Position numbers and translations under genes: made by a program
Assembly: GCA_012964275.1 (NCBI GenBank)
Contig: DTUG01000111.1
Span: 18,128-44,799 of the forward strand
Source of the DNA: Fidelibacterota bacterium
GTDB lineage: Bacteria > Fidelibacterota > Marinisomatia > Marinisomatales > UBA1611
Length of the DNA: 26,672 nt
Direction: 5' to 3'
In this document: positions 7,851 to 15,975 of the stretch, piece after piece
Layout of the letters: every line of letters begins with the position of its first letter
How positions within the stretch are numbered: position 1 is the stretch's first letter
The notes under the pieces: model-generated
The model's input: only the letters and a program-made list of their open reading frames with translations
Told to the model about the DNA's origin: nothing
Database searches by the model: none

Positions 7851-9700
7851 ATAGCATATTTTATATCACCACTCCGATCTATTATGTAAATGATGATCCT
7901 CATATCGGTCATGCTTATACAACTATCCTAGCCGATGTTTTATCCCGGTACCACCGCAATGCTGGTGAAGATACGTTTTTTCTAACCGGACTAGATGAAC
8001 ACGGCCAAAAAGTTCAGCAGGCAGCTTCAGACCGAGGTGTGGCGCCGCAAAGGCATTGTGATGAAATGGCTCCGCGATTCATAAAGTTATGGGAGAAACT
8101 TCATATCTCTAATGATGATTTCATACGCACCACTGAAGGCAGGCATAAAAGAGTGGTTCAGGATATTCTGCAGCGAGTGTATGACGGCGGGGATATTTAT
8201 GAGGATGAATACGAGGGATTATACTCCGTGTCGGAAGAACGGTTCATTACTGAAAAGGAAGCGGAAAGCGGTGAGTTTCGAGATATCAGGGAACTCAAGG
8301 AAAAGAATTATTTTTTTAGAATGGGGAGTTATCAACAAGCACTCATTGATCATATTAAATCCAACCCTAAATTTATTCAGCCTGAACATCGAAAGAATGA
8401 AATCCTAGGCTTTTTAAAACAGCCGCTAAATGATCTGTGTATCTCCCGGCCGAAATCGAGATTGAATTGGGGGATCGAACTTCCTTTTGATTCAGGTTAT
8501 GTGACCTATGTTTGGTTTGATGCCCTCATCAATTATATTACTGCGCCGGGATTTGGTAGTGATGAAGTATCCTTTAAAAAATGGTGGCCGGCATCTTATC
8601 ATCTCATTGGAAAAGATATCTTAACCACTCATGCAGTGTATTGGCCTACCATGCTTATGTCTGCCGGGATTGAACTCCCGACATCCATCTTTGCTCATGG
8701 CTGGTGGCTCATCGGGGAGTCCAAAATGAGCAAGTCATTGGGAAACGTGATAAATCCAATGAACCTGATAGATGATTATGGTGTGGATCCGGTCCGGTAT
8801 TTCCTCATGCGTGAAATGGTACTGGGGCAGGATGCCAGTTTTACCCTGGAATCTTTCATTAAACGATATAATAGCGATCTGGCCAATGATTTCGGGAATT
8901 TGTTAAGCCGGGTAACTACCCTGGTTAATAAGAACTTTGCTGGTATACTGCCGAATCCCGGTGAATTAACCCAATTTGAACTGGTGATAAAATCTTCCGC
9001 AGAAAATCTGGGTGAATTTGTAAATGATAAAATACGATCGATGTGCATCAATGAGGCGATTGAAGAAACACTGCAATTTATACGCAGCATAAATCGATAT
9101 ATGGAACATCAGGCTCCCTGGAAACTTGTGCAGGAAGATAAAAAGTCAGCGGGGCGGGTATTGTATACTGCGGCAGAAGCGTTGAGAATTAGCGCAGTGC
9201 TCCTATCACCAGTCATGCCTAACCGAACTGCAGATCTTTTTGATACTCTTAACCATGATTCATTGTCACTTAAATGGGGAGGACTGCAGCCCGGCAATAA
9301 GTTAAAGCAACATAAACCATTATTCCCTAGAATTGAGTTAATTATGGAAAAAAAAGACACTGAACAACAGAAAAACTTCATCACTTTTGATGATTTTAAA
9401 AAAGTTGAACTAAAAACAGCAGAAATTATTAAAGCAGAAAAAGTGGATGGTGCAGACCGATTATTGAAGATCCAGCTTAAAGTGGATGCGGATACCCGAC
9501 AGATTGTGGCTGGTATTGCAGAATACTACAACCCTGAAACTTTGATCGGGAAAAAGGTCGTACTGGTCGCGAACCTTAAACCAGCAAAAATTAGAGGTGT
9601 TGAATCGCAGGGAATGTTGCTGGCCGCTTCGGATGAGAATTCACTAACATTGGTTGGACTGGATGATGACGATTTTCCTTCTGGTGTCAATGTTTCATGA
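7847..9700 (+). CDS. metG: Methionyl-tRNA synthetase with C-terminal tRNA-binding domain
   Basis: 617 residues. It charges tRNA-Met with methionine in the cytoplasm. The class I signatures are HIGH at 19-22 and KMSKS at 293-297 (followed by LGN). Residues 511-617 form an EMAP-II/Trbp111-like OB-fold tRNA-binding domain (DFKKVELKTAEI, VANLKPAKIRGVESQGM), as in dimeric bacterial enzymes. The connective insertion near residues 123-160 keeps its framework (EGLYSVSEERFITEKE, NYFFRM), but the Cys that bind the structural zinc in many relatives are absent, so this is a zinc-less variant. The gene overlaps holB upstream (ATGA) and tatD downstream, and lies within a housekeeping run. Confidence 0.97.
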   Translation: MNSIFYITTPIYYVNDDPHIGHAYTTILADVLSRYHRNAGEDTFFLTGLDEHGQKVQQAASDRGVAPQRHCDEMAPRFIKLWEKLHISNDDFIRTTEGRHKRVVQDILQRVYDGGDIYEDEYEGLYSVSEERFITEKEAESGEFRDIRELKEKNYFFRMGSYQQALIDHIKSNPKFIQPEHRKNEILGFLKQPLNDLCISRPKSRLNWGIELPFDSGYVTYVWFDALINYITAPGFGSDEVSFKKWWPASYHLIGKDILTTHAVYWPTMLMSAGIELPTSIFAHGWWLIGESKMSKSLGNVINPMNLIDDYGVDPVRYFLMREMVLGQDASFTLESFIKRYNSDLANDFGNLLSRVTTLVNKNFAGILPNPGELTQFELVIKSSAENLGEFVNDKIRSMCINEAIEETLQFIRSINRYMEHQAPWKLVQEDKKSAGRVLYTAAEALRISAVLLSPVMPNRTADLFDTLNHDSLSLKWGGLQPGNKLKQHKPLFPRIELIMEKKDTEQQKNFITFDDFKKVELKTAEIIKAEKVDGADRLLKIQLKVDADTRQIVAGIAEYYNPETLIGKKVVLVANLKPAKIRGVESQGMLLAASDENSLTLVGLDDDDFPSGVNVS

Positions 9701-10461
9701 TGCTCATTGACACTCATTGTCACTTATTTTATGATGATCTGAAAAACGATCTCCCAGCGGTTCTGGATCGTGCAAAAAAATTAAATGTCACCCATTTTAT
9801 CTGTGTGGGAACCAACGTGAATGATTCACGGGTATCTCTATTCCTATCTAAAACCAATCAAAATATTTTTGCATCTGCCGGTATCCATCCCCATGATGCC
9901 AAGGATGCACCAAAAGATTTTATTGATCAGATCTATGACCTGATGTCCTCTGATCGTATGGTAGCTGTAGGAGAAATGGGGTTGGATTATTACCGGAATA
10001 TTTCAAATCCTGAGATTCAAAAAGATGTTTTTCGTAACCAAATGCATTTAGCCCAAGAGCTAGACAAACCGATCATATTTCATAACCGGGATGCAGACGA
10101 AGATTTAATCGGGATACTTTCAGAATTTCCAGATGTAATCGGTGTGGCCCACTGTTTTTCCAGTACTCTGGAAACAGCACAGGCATTCATGGATATGGGA
10201 TACTATATCTCATTTTCGGGAAATCTGACCTTTAAAAACAGTCACTTGCCGGAAGTAGCTAAGAAGATTCCTTTGGAAAAAACCCTAGTAGAAACGGACT
10301 GTCCCTTTCTTAGCCCCGTTCCTTACCGCGGCAAACCAAACGAGCCAGGGCGTACCCGGTTTGTGGCTGAAAAACTGGGCGAAATCCATGATGTATCATT
10401 AGAAGTAATTGCTGAAAAAACCACCGGAAATGCCATAAGTCTTTTCAATTTAACACTATAG
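9697..10461 (+). CDS. tatD: TatD family metal-dependent hydrolase (probable DNase)
   Basis: 254 residues, a TIM-barrel hydrolase of the TatD/YcfH family; members are metal-dependent nucleases or deoxyribonucleases. Metal-site motifs are all visible: DTHCH (H7, H9), GEMGLDYY (E93), FHNRDA (H129), AHCF (H152) and ETDCP (D201), followed by the family signature YRGKPNEP. The start overlaps the metG stop by 4 bases, and a second ATG follows immediately. The metG-tatD-rsmA order is common in bacteria (often metG, ycfH, ksgA), which supports both calls. Substrate preference cannot be told from sequence. Confidence 0.93.
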   Translation: MMLIDTHCHLFYDDLKNDLPAVLDRAKKLNVTHFICVGTNVNDSRVSLFLSKTNQNIFASAGIHPHDAKDAPKDFIDQIYDLMSSDRMVAVGEMGLDYYRNISNPEIQKDVFRNQMHLAQELDKPIIFHNRDADEDLIGILSEFPDVIGVAHCFSSTLETAQAFMDMGYYISFSGNLTFKNSHLPEVAKKIPLEKTLVETDCPFLSPVPYRGKPNEPGRTRFVAEKLGEIHDVSLEVIAEKTTGNAISLFNLTL

Positions 10462-10532
10462 ATATGCTGAAATCGACCAGGTATAATGACCATCCATTAA
10501 ATTACCAACCTTCAATGGTCTCAGGGTGATTG

Positions 10533-11306
10533 GTGGATTTTGTGGTGCATAGAGATCACACTTTCCGAAAAAAATGGGGTCAGAATTTTTTGGCAGATCC
10601 CAATCTATTAAAACGAATTGTGCGGACTGTTAATCCCCAACCTGAAGATTTGATATTAGAAATTGGCCCTGGGGAAGGTGCTTTGACTGAAAGAATCATC
10701 CCAATGGTGAAAGCAATGGCAGCAGTTGAAATTGATCCATTTCTTATCAATTATTTGGAAAACCAGCCTCAACTAAAAGATTTAAATATTATTCATGGTG
10801 ATATTCTGCTCCAGAAAATTGATAAAATGCCGGTTAACAACCCGGTACGAATTATAGGTAATATCCCTTATAATATTACTTCATCGATCATTTTCTGGCT
10901 CATTGAGCAACTGGATTATTGGGCAGATGCCTTTATCATGATGCAAAAAGAGGTCGCCAAGCGATTATCTGCGAATGTAGGGACAAAATCTTATGGACGA
11001 CTTACTGTGGTAACAGGCACCTATCTAGATGCTAAATATTGTTTTACGATTTCTCCGGATGTATTTATACCCCGACCGAAAGTGGAGTCAGCAATTATAC
11101 AATTTACCAAGAAGGAACAACCCCTTGTTCCGGATACAGACTATATACGTTTTAGCAAAATTGTTTCGGCTGCATTTAGCCAGCGACGGAAGATGCTTCG
11201 AAATACCTTGAAGGGGTGGTCTTTCCCAAATGGAGCTGCTGAGAAAATTGACTTTTCTCGTCGCCCGGAAACCCTGACAATCGAAGAATTTGCATCTCTT
11301 GTTTAA
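10533..11306 (+). CDS. rsmA: 16S rRNA dimethyladenosine transferase RsmA (KsgA)
   Basis: About 257 residues. It dimethylates the two adjacent adenines near the 3' end of 16S rRNA during small-subunit assembly, using S-adenosylmethionine. Visible motifs are KWGQNFL near the N-terminus, LEIGPGEGALT (SAM motif I) and GNIPYNIT (the catalytic NLPY-type motif), plus a C-terminal AFSQRRKMLRNTL segment. I prefer the GTG at 10533 because GGTGA lies 3 bases upstream; a TTG at 10530 and GTGs at 10542 and 10545 are alternatives. GACCAT (10488-10493) and ATGGTC (10515-10520) could pair just ahead of the ribosome binding site, a weak candidate leader hairpin. It follows tatD by about 70 bases. Confidence 0.95.
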   Translation: MDFVVHRDHTFRKKWGQNFLADPNLLKRIVRTVNPQPEDLILEIGPGEGALTERIIPMVKAMAAVEIDPFLINYLENQPQLKDLNIIHGDILLQKIDKMPVNNPVRIIGNIPYNITSSIIFWLIEQLDYWADAFIMMQKEVAKRLSANVGTKSYGRLTVVTGTYLDAKYCFTISPDVFIPRPKVESAIIQFTKKEQPLVPDTDYIRFSKIVSAAFSQRRKMLRNTLKGWSFPNGAAEKIDFSRRPETLTIEEFASLV

Positions 11307-11318
11307 TCCTTGTTTGTC

Positions 11319-11362
11319 TTAATCTCAACAGGTAAGATCGCCGGCTAATTTGAGTCGATTAA
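11319..11362 (+). other. Possible rpsU leader stem
   Basis: TTAATCTCAA (11319-11328) can pair with TTGAGTCGATTAA (11350-11362) if three bases bulge out, forming a 10-pair interrupted stem upstream of rpsU. Many ribosomal-protein genes are autoregulated through leader RNA, so it could be such a structure, but it does not match one I know. The 104-base gap otherwise holds only AT-rich sequence and the ribosome binding site. Confidence 0.2.
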
Positions 11363-11395
11363 AATGATTATTTTAAGTGAGTACAAACAGACCCT

Positions 11396-11402
11396 GGGGA
11401 GG
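11396..11402 (+). promoter_or_regulatory. Strong Shine-Dalgarno of rpsU
   Basis: GGGGAGG lies 8 bases upstream of the GTG at 11411 and continues as CGAT, so it matches the ideal AGGAGGTGAT closely, with one internal mismatch. It is the strongest ribosome binding site I see in the window and fixes the non-ATG start. Confidence 0.75.
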
Positions 11403-11410
11403 CGATTTTA

Positions 11411-11644
11411 GTGGTTGAAGTCCAGGTACGAGAGAAAGAATCTCTGGAACGGGCCTTGCGCCGGTTCAAGAAAAAATGGGAACGAGCTGGTATCCTAAGG
11501 GAAGTTCGTACCCGATCTTTCTATGTAAAGCCAAGTGATGAGAAACGGGAAGCTGCTAAGAAAGTAGTACGACGTAGAGCTCGTATGAAACGAATTGAAG
11601 CCCTGCAGAATAATCCAAGAGCCAATCGTCGTCGCCGCCGATAG
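11411..11644 (+). CDS. rpsU: 30S ribosomal protein bS21
   Basis: 77 residues from GTG. The N-terminal part VEVQVREKESLERALRRFKK and the following Arg/Lys-rich helix are diagnostic of bS21, a late-assembling small-subunit protein that lies near the 3' end of 16S rRNA and helps initiation. The C-terminus is a basic tail ending in five Arg. It is somewhat longer than the roughly 60-70 residues common in the family. It has its own strong Shine-Dalgarno, and a strong terminator follows 19 bases after the stop, so it probably ends the upstream transcript or forms a short one of its own. Confidence 0.96.
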   Translation: MVEVQVREKESLERALRRFKKKWERAGILREVRTRSFYVKPSDEKREAAKKVVRRRARMKRIEALQNNPRANRRRRR

Positions 11645-11662
11645 TTTCGGCCATTATTTATT

Positions 11663-11700
11663 AAAAGGGTTTGATGATTTCAAACCCTTTTTTATTTTTT
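11663..11700 (+). terminator. Rho-independent terminator after rpsU
   Basis: AAAAGGGTTTGA (11663-11674) pairs perfectly with TCAAACCCTTTT (11680-11691) around a 5-base loop, and a T-rich run continues to 11700. This is a textbook intrinsic terminator separating rpsU from the phosphohexomutase gene. Confidence 0.95.
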
Positions 11701-11760
11701 GGAACACATGCACAACCTCGCGAATTTTATTCCTTTGAATTAATCAGGTATTTATAAACT

Positions 11761-13098
11761 ATGGTGATCAGAAGTATTTCTGGAGTAAGAGGTCTTGCTG
11801 ATACTGATCTCACGCCTGAAACGGTGATAGTATACGCTTGCGCTCTCCATCAGGTTCTTCCGGAAGGGGTCCTTATAGCTGGTTGTGACAGCAGACCATC
11901 TGGAGAAGAAATCATTGATGTCATGCTGGAGGAGTTGATTAGTCTGGGACGAACAGTCATCTTCTGTGGAATCGTACCGACACCAACAGTTCAATTCATG
12001 GTGCATAATACGGAAGGCGTTGGCGGGTTCATTGTAACAGCTAGTCATAATCCCATTGAATGGAACGGACTCAAGTTTGTTCGGGGCGACAGTACTTTCT
12101 TTCATTCGGGAGAATGTAAACGATTGTTTGAACTAGTTGATGCCAACACCGAACTTCCCGATGCAGAAGAACCGGGTATTATCTGGCCGGAGCAAAATGC
12201 GATCCAGAAACATGTAATTGCTTGTGCCAGTCTGAAATGTATTGATTTGAACCGGATCCAGAACAGGCATTTTAGGATTGTGATCGATGCGGTGAACGGC
12301 GCTGGCGCTCATGCGCTTCCAGCTATGTTGGAATCATTAGGCTGTGAAGTGATTGAATTGAATTGTGAACCAAATGGGGAATTCACCCGTGGGGCAGAAC
12401 CGCTTCCGGAAAATTTATCTGATCTGTGTCAGGCTGTGACCAGCCATAAAGCGGATGCTGGTTTTGCCGTCGATCCGGATGCTGACAGATTAGCTCTTGT
12501 AAATGAAAAAGGTAAACCATTGGGAGAAGAATACACTCTGGTTTTGGCTGCGGATGGTTATTTAAAGGATACCCAAAAAACAGAAACTTTTGTGACCAAC
12601 TTGTCTACATCATTGGCATTGGATAAACTGGCGAAATCTAAAGGAAGTTCTGTGGTTCGCTCTGCCGTGGGTGAGATCAATGTAGTCAATAAAATGAATG
12701 AGATCGGCTCCGATCTTGGTGGTGAAGGCAATGGTGGTGTTATTCTTAGGGAATGCCATTTAGGGCGTGATTCAATGGTGGGCGCCACCATGGTGTTGAA
12801 TCGCATGTCCCAATCAGAGAAACCATTGAGCGCTATTCATCAATCCTTGCCACAATTTGAGATCGTGAAAGATAAAGTAAGCCTGGATGGGATTGATCCG
12901 GATGAATTGATTGAAAAAGTGGATAGACTTTTTAGCGATGCTAAAAAAAATACACTGGATGGCGTGAAATTCACTTGGGATGACCAATGGTTGCACCTGC
13001 GTAAATCGAACACAGAACCCATCATGCGAATCTATGCTGAGGCACCTACTGAGGAGGAAGCACAAAAATTGGTAGAAAAAGTTCGATCCAGTCTTTGA
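11761..13098 (+). CDS. glmM: Phosphohexomutase (phosphoglucosamine mutase / phosphomannomutase-like)
   Basis: 445 residues of the alpha-D-phosphohexomutase superfamily. The phosphoserine loop is TASHNP (93-98, S95), the metal loop DPDADR (238-243), the sugar-recognition loop GGEGNGG (320-326) and the phosphate-binding loop RKSNTEP (414-420). The usual bacterial GlmM carries GTDGIRG, GGEQSGH and RPSGTEP. This protein begins SISGVRG and has SNTEP, closer to the archaeal GlmM/phosphomannomutase style. The sugar is therefore uncertain: glucosamine-phosphate, glucose/mannose-phosphate, or conceivably a pentose phosphate (see findings). An in-frame TAA at 11755 rules out a longer start. The terminator at 11663 separates it from rpsU, and a broken gene lies between it and deoC. 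Confidence 0.85.
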   Translation: MVIRSISGVRGLADTDLTPETVIVYACALHQVLPEGVLIAGCDSRPSGEEIIDVMLEELISLGRTVIFCGIVPTPTVQFMVHNTEGVGGFIVTASHNPIEWNGLKFVRGDSTFFHSGECKRLFELVDANTELPDAEEPGIIWPEQNAIQKHVIACASLKCIDLNRIQNRHFRIVIDAVNGAGAHALPAMLESLGCEVIELNCEPNGEFTRGAEPLPENLSDLCQAVTSHKADAGFAVDPDADRLALVNEKGKPLGEEYTLVLAADGYLKDTQKTETFVTNLSTSLALDKLAKSKGSSVVRSAVGEINVVNKMNEIGSDLGGEGNGGVILRECHLGRDSMVGATMVLNRMSQSEKPLSAIHQSLPQFEIVKDKVSLDGIDPDELIEKVDRLFSDAKKNTLDGVKFTWDDQWLHLRKSNTEPIMRIYAEAPTEEEAQKLVEKVRSSL

Positions 13099-13113
13099 AT
13101 GAGGCACTTTTGA

Positions 13114-13521
13114 AGTACTCAGAAACGTAGGTATTATCTGAATATTATAAAACCCCTGCTCCTTGAATCATTTTATGTTTCCCGGTCGGTGGCATCGAAA
13201 ATGTCCGATTACGGTTCTTGCGTACAAATTGCAGTCAACCTGGCTAAAACTGACGGTGTCTCTATTGATTTGATCAAAACAATCCTAGATGAAAAGTATG
13301 AATAACTTTCGCCTGAACTTCAAAAGGTGGTTTCTTTCACAAAAAGTGTGATAAATCGGGAGTACGGACAAAGTCCCCTTCGAGAGAATTTGGTTAGTAT
13401 TTACGGTGATGAAGCAGTCATGGAAATGTACTTAGCCATTTCTGTTACCCAGTTTTTTCCTACTTTTAAGCGGGGCATAGGATATTCGGAAACCTGCTCA
13501 AATGTGCAGTTAGATATTTAG
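13114..13521 (+). pseudogene. Decayed carboxymuconolactone decarboxylase-like gene
   Basis: One reading frame gives two blocks separated by a single TAA at 13303-13305. The first block ends MSDYGSCVQIAVNLAKTDGV...DEKYE and the second begins LSPELQKVVSFTKSVI and ends at 13521. Together they resemble CMD/AhpD-like proteins, in which a redox motif of the type DCGPCTQ is followed by a helical C-terminus. Here the first Cys is Tyr (DYGSC). The frame is also closed upstream by TGA at 13111-13113, leaving only about 60 codons before the stop, so the N-terminus appears truncated. A short ORF from ATG 13201, or one from GTG 13327, might still be made. This fills most of the 482-base gap between the mutase and deoC. 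Family assignment is moderate; decay is well supported. Confidence 0.55.
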
Positions 13522-13527
13522 TGAAAC

Positions 13528-13558
13528 TTGTACTAAAAGATTAAATATTATATATAAA
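13528..13558 (+). promoter_or_regulatory. Candidate promoter for the deo operon
   Basis: TTGTAC (13528-13533), then a very AT-rich stretch with TATATA (13551) or TATAAA (13553) at spacings of 17 or 19, lies 20-50 bases upstream of the deoC start. The match is only approximate and AT-rich DNA gives many such matches; position is the main support. Confidence 0.3.
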
Positions 13559-13580
13559 TTAGCTGGAATAGGAAAAACTG

Positions 13581-14480
13581 ATGCAATCAGGTACACCAAC
13601 TTATACGAGAAACATAGACCAGGTCAATGCCCAGGAACGGGTAACAAAACTGTTTTCCCGCAGCATCAAAAAAGAATCCAAGATCGTTGCCTTAAACACC
13701 GTTCTAAGTATGATTGACCTAACCACCCTGGAGGGAAAAGATTCTCAAGGAAAAGTAAAGCAGTTATGTTATAAGGCAGCCCATCTCCACGACCAATTTT
13801 CGAATTTACCGAATGTGGCTGCTATATGTGTTTATCCTCCCATGGTTCCTGTGGCGAAGAAAGCTCTGAATGGAACAGGCATCAATGTTGCCTCTGTAGC
13901 AACGGCTTTCCCCAGTGGGATGACCTCTTTAGACACCAAACTTGAAGAGGTTAAAACAGTGGTAGCTGCTGGAGCCGATGAGGTGGATATGGTGATCTCT
14001 AGGGGGAAATTTCTGCAGGGTGAATACGATTGGGTGTCGGACGAAATTGCGAAGGTCAAGGAAGCCTGCGGCGAAGCCCATTTGAAAGTAATCCTGGAAT
14101 CGGGAGAACTTGTCACTCTGGACAATGTACGACTGGCCAGTGACCTGGCCATGGCCGCTGGAGCCGATTTTATCAAAACATCAACCGGGAAGGTCTCTCC
14201 AGCAGCAACTCCGTCCGTTGTATTAATCATGCTGGAGGCGATCCGGGATTTTTATAAGCAAACGGGCAAAAAGATCGGCATGAAACCTGCCGGGGGGGTT
14301 AGCAAAGCAAAATTAGCGGTTCAATACCTTGTCATGGTGCGGGAGACCCTTGGTCAAGATTGGCTGAGTCCCGACTTGTTTCGATTTGGTGCTAGTTCAT
14401 TGGCCAATGATGTGATCATGCAGATTGTGAAGCAGAGCACTGGTGTTTACCAGTCGACAAATTATTTTTCTATAGATTAA
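13581..14480 (+). CDS. deoC: Deoxyribose-phosphate aldolase
   Basis: 299 residues. It splits 2-deoxyribose-5-phosphate into glyceraldehyde-3-phosphate and acetaldehyde by Schiff-base chemistry. The catalytic Lys is K199 in FIKTSTGK, and the second conserved Lys is K235 in GMKPAGGV. Other family motifs are MIDLTTL, ICVYPP and ASVATAFPSG. It is longer at the N-terminus than the 220-260-residue short type and resembles the longer DERA type. It is the first gene of the five-gene deoxynucleoside operon, preceded by a GGAATAGGAAA-type purine-rich site. The next gene follows 13 bases after the stop and handles an aldehyde, which fits oxidation of the acetaldehyde product. Confidence 0.97.
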   Translation: MQSGTPTYTRNIDQVNAQERVTKLFSRSIKKESKIVALNTVLSMIDLTTLEGKDSQGKVKQLCYKAAHLHDQFSNLPNVAAICVYPPMVPVAKKALNGTGINVASVATAFPSGMTSLDTKLEEVKTVVAAGADEVDMVISRGKFLQGEYDWVSDEIAKVKEACGEAHLKVILESGELVTLDNVRLASDLAMAAGADFIKTSTGKVSPAATPSVVLIMLEAIRDFYKQTGKKIGMKPAGGVSKAKLAVQYLVMVRETLGQDWLSPDLFRFGASSLANDVIMQIVKQSTGVYQSTNYFSID

Positions 14481-14493
14481 CATTAACTCGAGA

Positions 14494-15963
14494 ATGAAGA
14501 CCGAAGTCAAAACACTGGATTTCAATACGGACTGGGAATACAGCCCAGCTCTGGAAAGCACAGATCACATTCACATCCAGGAACCGACTGATTTATTTAT
14601 CAGTGGGGAATTTATTCCTGGCGTTAGGGGCAAATATTTTGAGACGATCAATCCGGCCAATGAAGAAAAAATAGCCAATGTGGCTGAAGCAGAAAAAGCA
14701 GATGTGGACTTGGCCGTCAAAGCCGCTCGGAAAGCATATGACAATGTTTGGTCGAAGATGAAACCTACTGAACGGGGAAAATACATTTTTCGCATTGCCC
14801 GGCTCATCCAGGAACGAGCCCGGGAATTTGCGGTCATTGAATCCTTGGATGGGGGTAAGCCGATTCGGGAATCTCGGGATGTGGATGTTCCACTGTCCGC
14901 AGCCCATTTTTTTTATTATGCCGGCTGGGCGGATAAACTGGAATATGCTTTCCCCGGCCGCGATGCTCATCCAGTGGGTGTTGCTGGTCAGATCATTCCC
15001 TGGAATTTTCCTCTGCTCATGGCCGCATGGAAAATCGCCCCGGCACTGGCAACGGGAAATACTATTGTTCTTAAACCAGCAGAGACAACACCCTTAACGG
15101 CTATGAAACTTGCGGAGATCATCCAGGAATGTGATCTACCACCTGGTGTTGTGAATATCATTAACGGCGGAGGGAATACGGGTCAGGCGCTGGTGGAACA
15201 TGCCGATGTAGACAAGATCGCCTTCACCGGTTCAACGGAAGTCGGAAAATTCATCATGAAAACCGTTGTCGGGACGGGAAAAAAATATACATTGGAACTG
15301 GGCGGAAAAGCTGCCAACATTCTTTTTGATGATGCACCTGTTGACCAGGCTGTGGAAGGAATCGTAAATGGTATTTTCTTTAATCAGGGTCATGTATGCT
15401 GTGCTGGCTCCCGCCTCTTTGTCCAGGAAAACATAGCTGAAAATGTTATTTCCAAACTGAAGGAGCGGATGGAAACACTGATTGTTGGAGATCCTTTGGA
15501 CAAGAACACAGATATAGGTGCTATCAATTCCAAGATCCAGTTGGATAAGATCAAAATGTATGTGGACATCGGGCAAAAAGAGGGAGGGTCAATTTTCCAG
15601 TCACCCTGTTCTCTGCCAAAAATGGGGTATTGGCATGCTCCCACTTTATTCACAGATGTGAGCCAATCCCACCGTATTGTTCAGGAAGAGATATTCGGCC
15701 CTGTTCTGGCCATTCAGACATTCCGTACAGTGGATGAGGTCATCATGAAGGCGAACAATACTCCCTATGGCCTTTCGGGTGGCGTGTGGACGGATAAGGG
15801 ATCCAAAATTTTTAGTCTTTCAAAGAAAATACGCGCCGGCGTCATCTGGGCTAATACATTTAATAAATTTGACCCTTCAGCTCCTTTTGGCGGCTATAAG
15901 GAAAGCGGATTGGGTCGGGAAGGCGGCGTGGAAGGGCTCATGCCCTATGTCAACCTGGTGTAA
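14494..15963 (+). CDS. Aldehyde dehydrogenase, catalytic partner of the deo operon
   Basis: 489 residues, NAD(P)-dependent aldehyde dehydrogenase superfamily. The key residues are present: PWNFP at 169-173, LKPAE at 193-197, FTGSTEVG at 244-251, general base E268 in LELGGK, and catalytic C302 in NQGHVCCAGSR. EEIFGPV follows near residue 390. About 30 extra residues precede the usual start. Lying directly after deoC, its likely substrate is acetaldehyde, giving acetate; this is inferred from context. It resembles the first domain of ALDH16-type enzymes, and the next gene resembles their second domain. The stop codon and the next start are in the same frame, 12 bases apart. Confidence 0.92.
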   Translation: MKTEVKTLDFNTDWEYSPALESTDHIHIQEPTDLFISGEFIPGVRGKYFETINPANEEKIANVAEAEKADVDLAVKAARKAYDNVWSKMKPTERGKYIFRIARLIQERAREFAVIESLDGGKPIRESRDVDVPLSAAHFFYYAGWADKLEYAFPGRDAHPVGVAGQIIPWNFPLLMAAWKIAPALATGNTIVLKPAETTPLTAMKLAEIIQECDLPPGVVNIINGGGNTGQALVEHADVDKIAFTGSTEVGKFIMKTVVGTGKKYTLELGGKAANILFDDAPVDQAVEGIVNGIFFNQGHVCCAGSRLFVQENIAENVISKLKERMETLIVGDPLDKNTDIGAINSKIQLDKIKMYVDIGQKEGGSIFQSPCSLPKMGYWHAPTLFTDVSQSHRIVQEEIFGPVLAIQTFRTVDEVIMKANNTPYGLSGGVWTDKGSKIFSLSKKIRAGVIWANTFNKFDPSAPFGGYKESGLGREGGVEGLMPYVNLV

Positions 15964-15975
15964 GGAATTGGATTA

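Noticed and set aside
13099..13113. Short ATG-started frame (ATG AGG CAC TTT TGA) right after the mutase gene
   Set aside because: Only four codons with no support; treated as chance.
13569..13574. A possible regulator-binding site in the AT-rich stretch before deoC
   Set aside because: No palindrome or known DeoR/CytR-like pattern could be made out; only a weak promoter was kept.
15961..15963. Stop between the two ALDH genes as a sequencing error or readthrough site
   Set aside because: The downstream gene has its own AAGGA ribosome binding site and ATG, and the family is known as two domains; no readthrough signal is visible. Kept as a split gene pair, though an error cannot be excluded.
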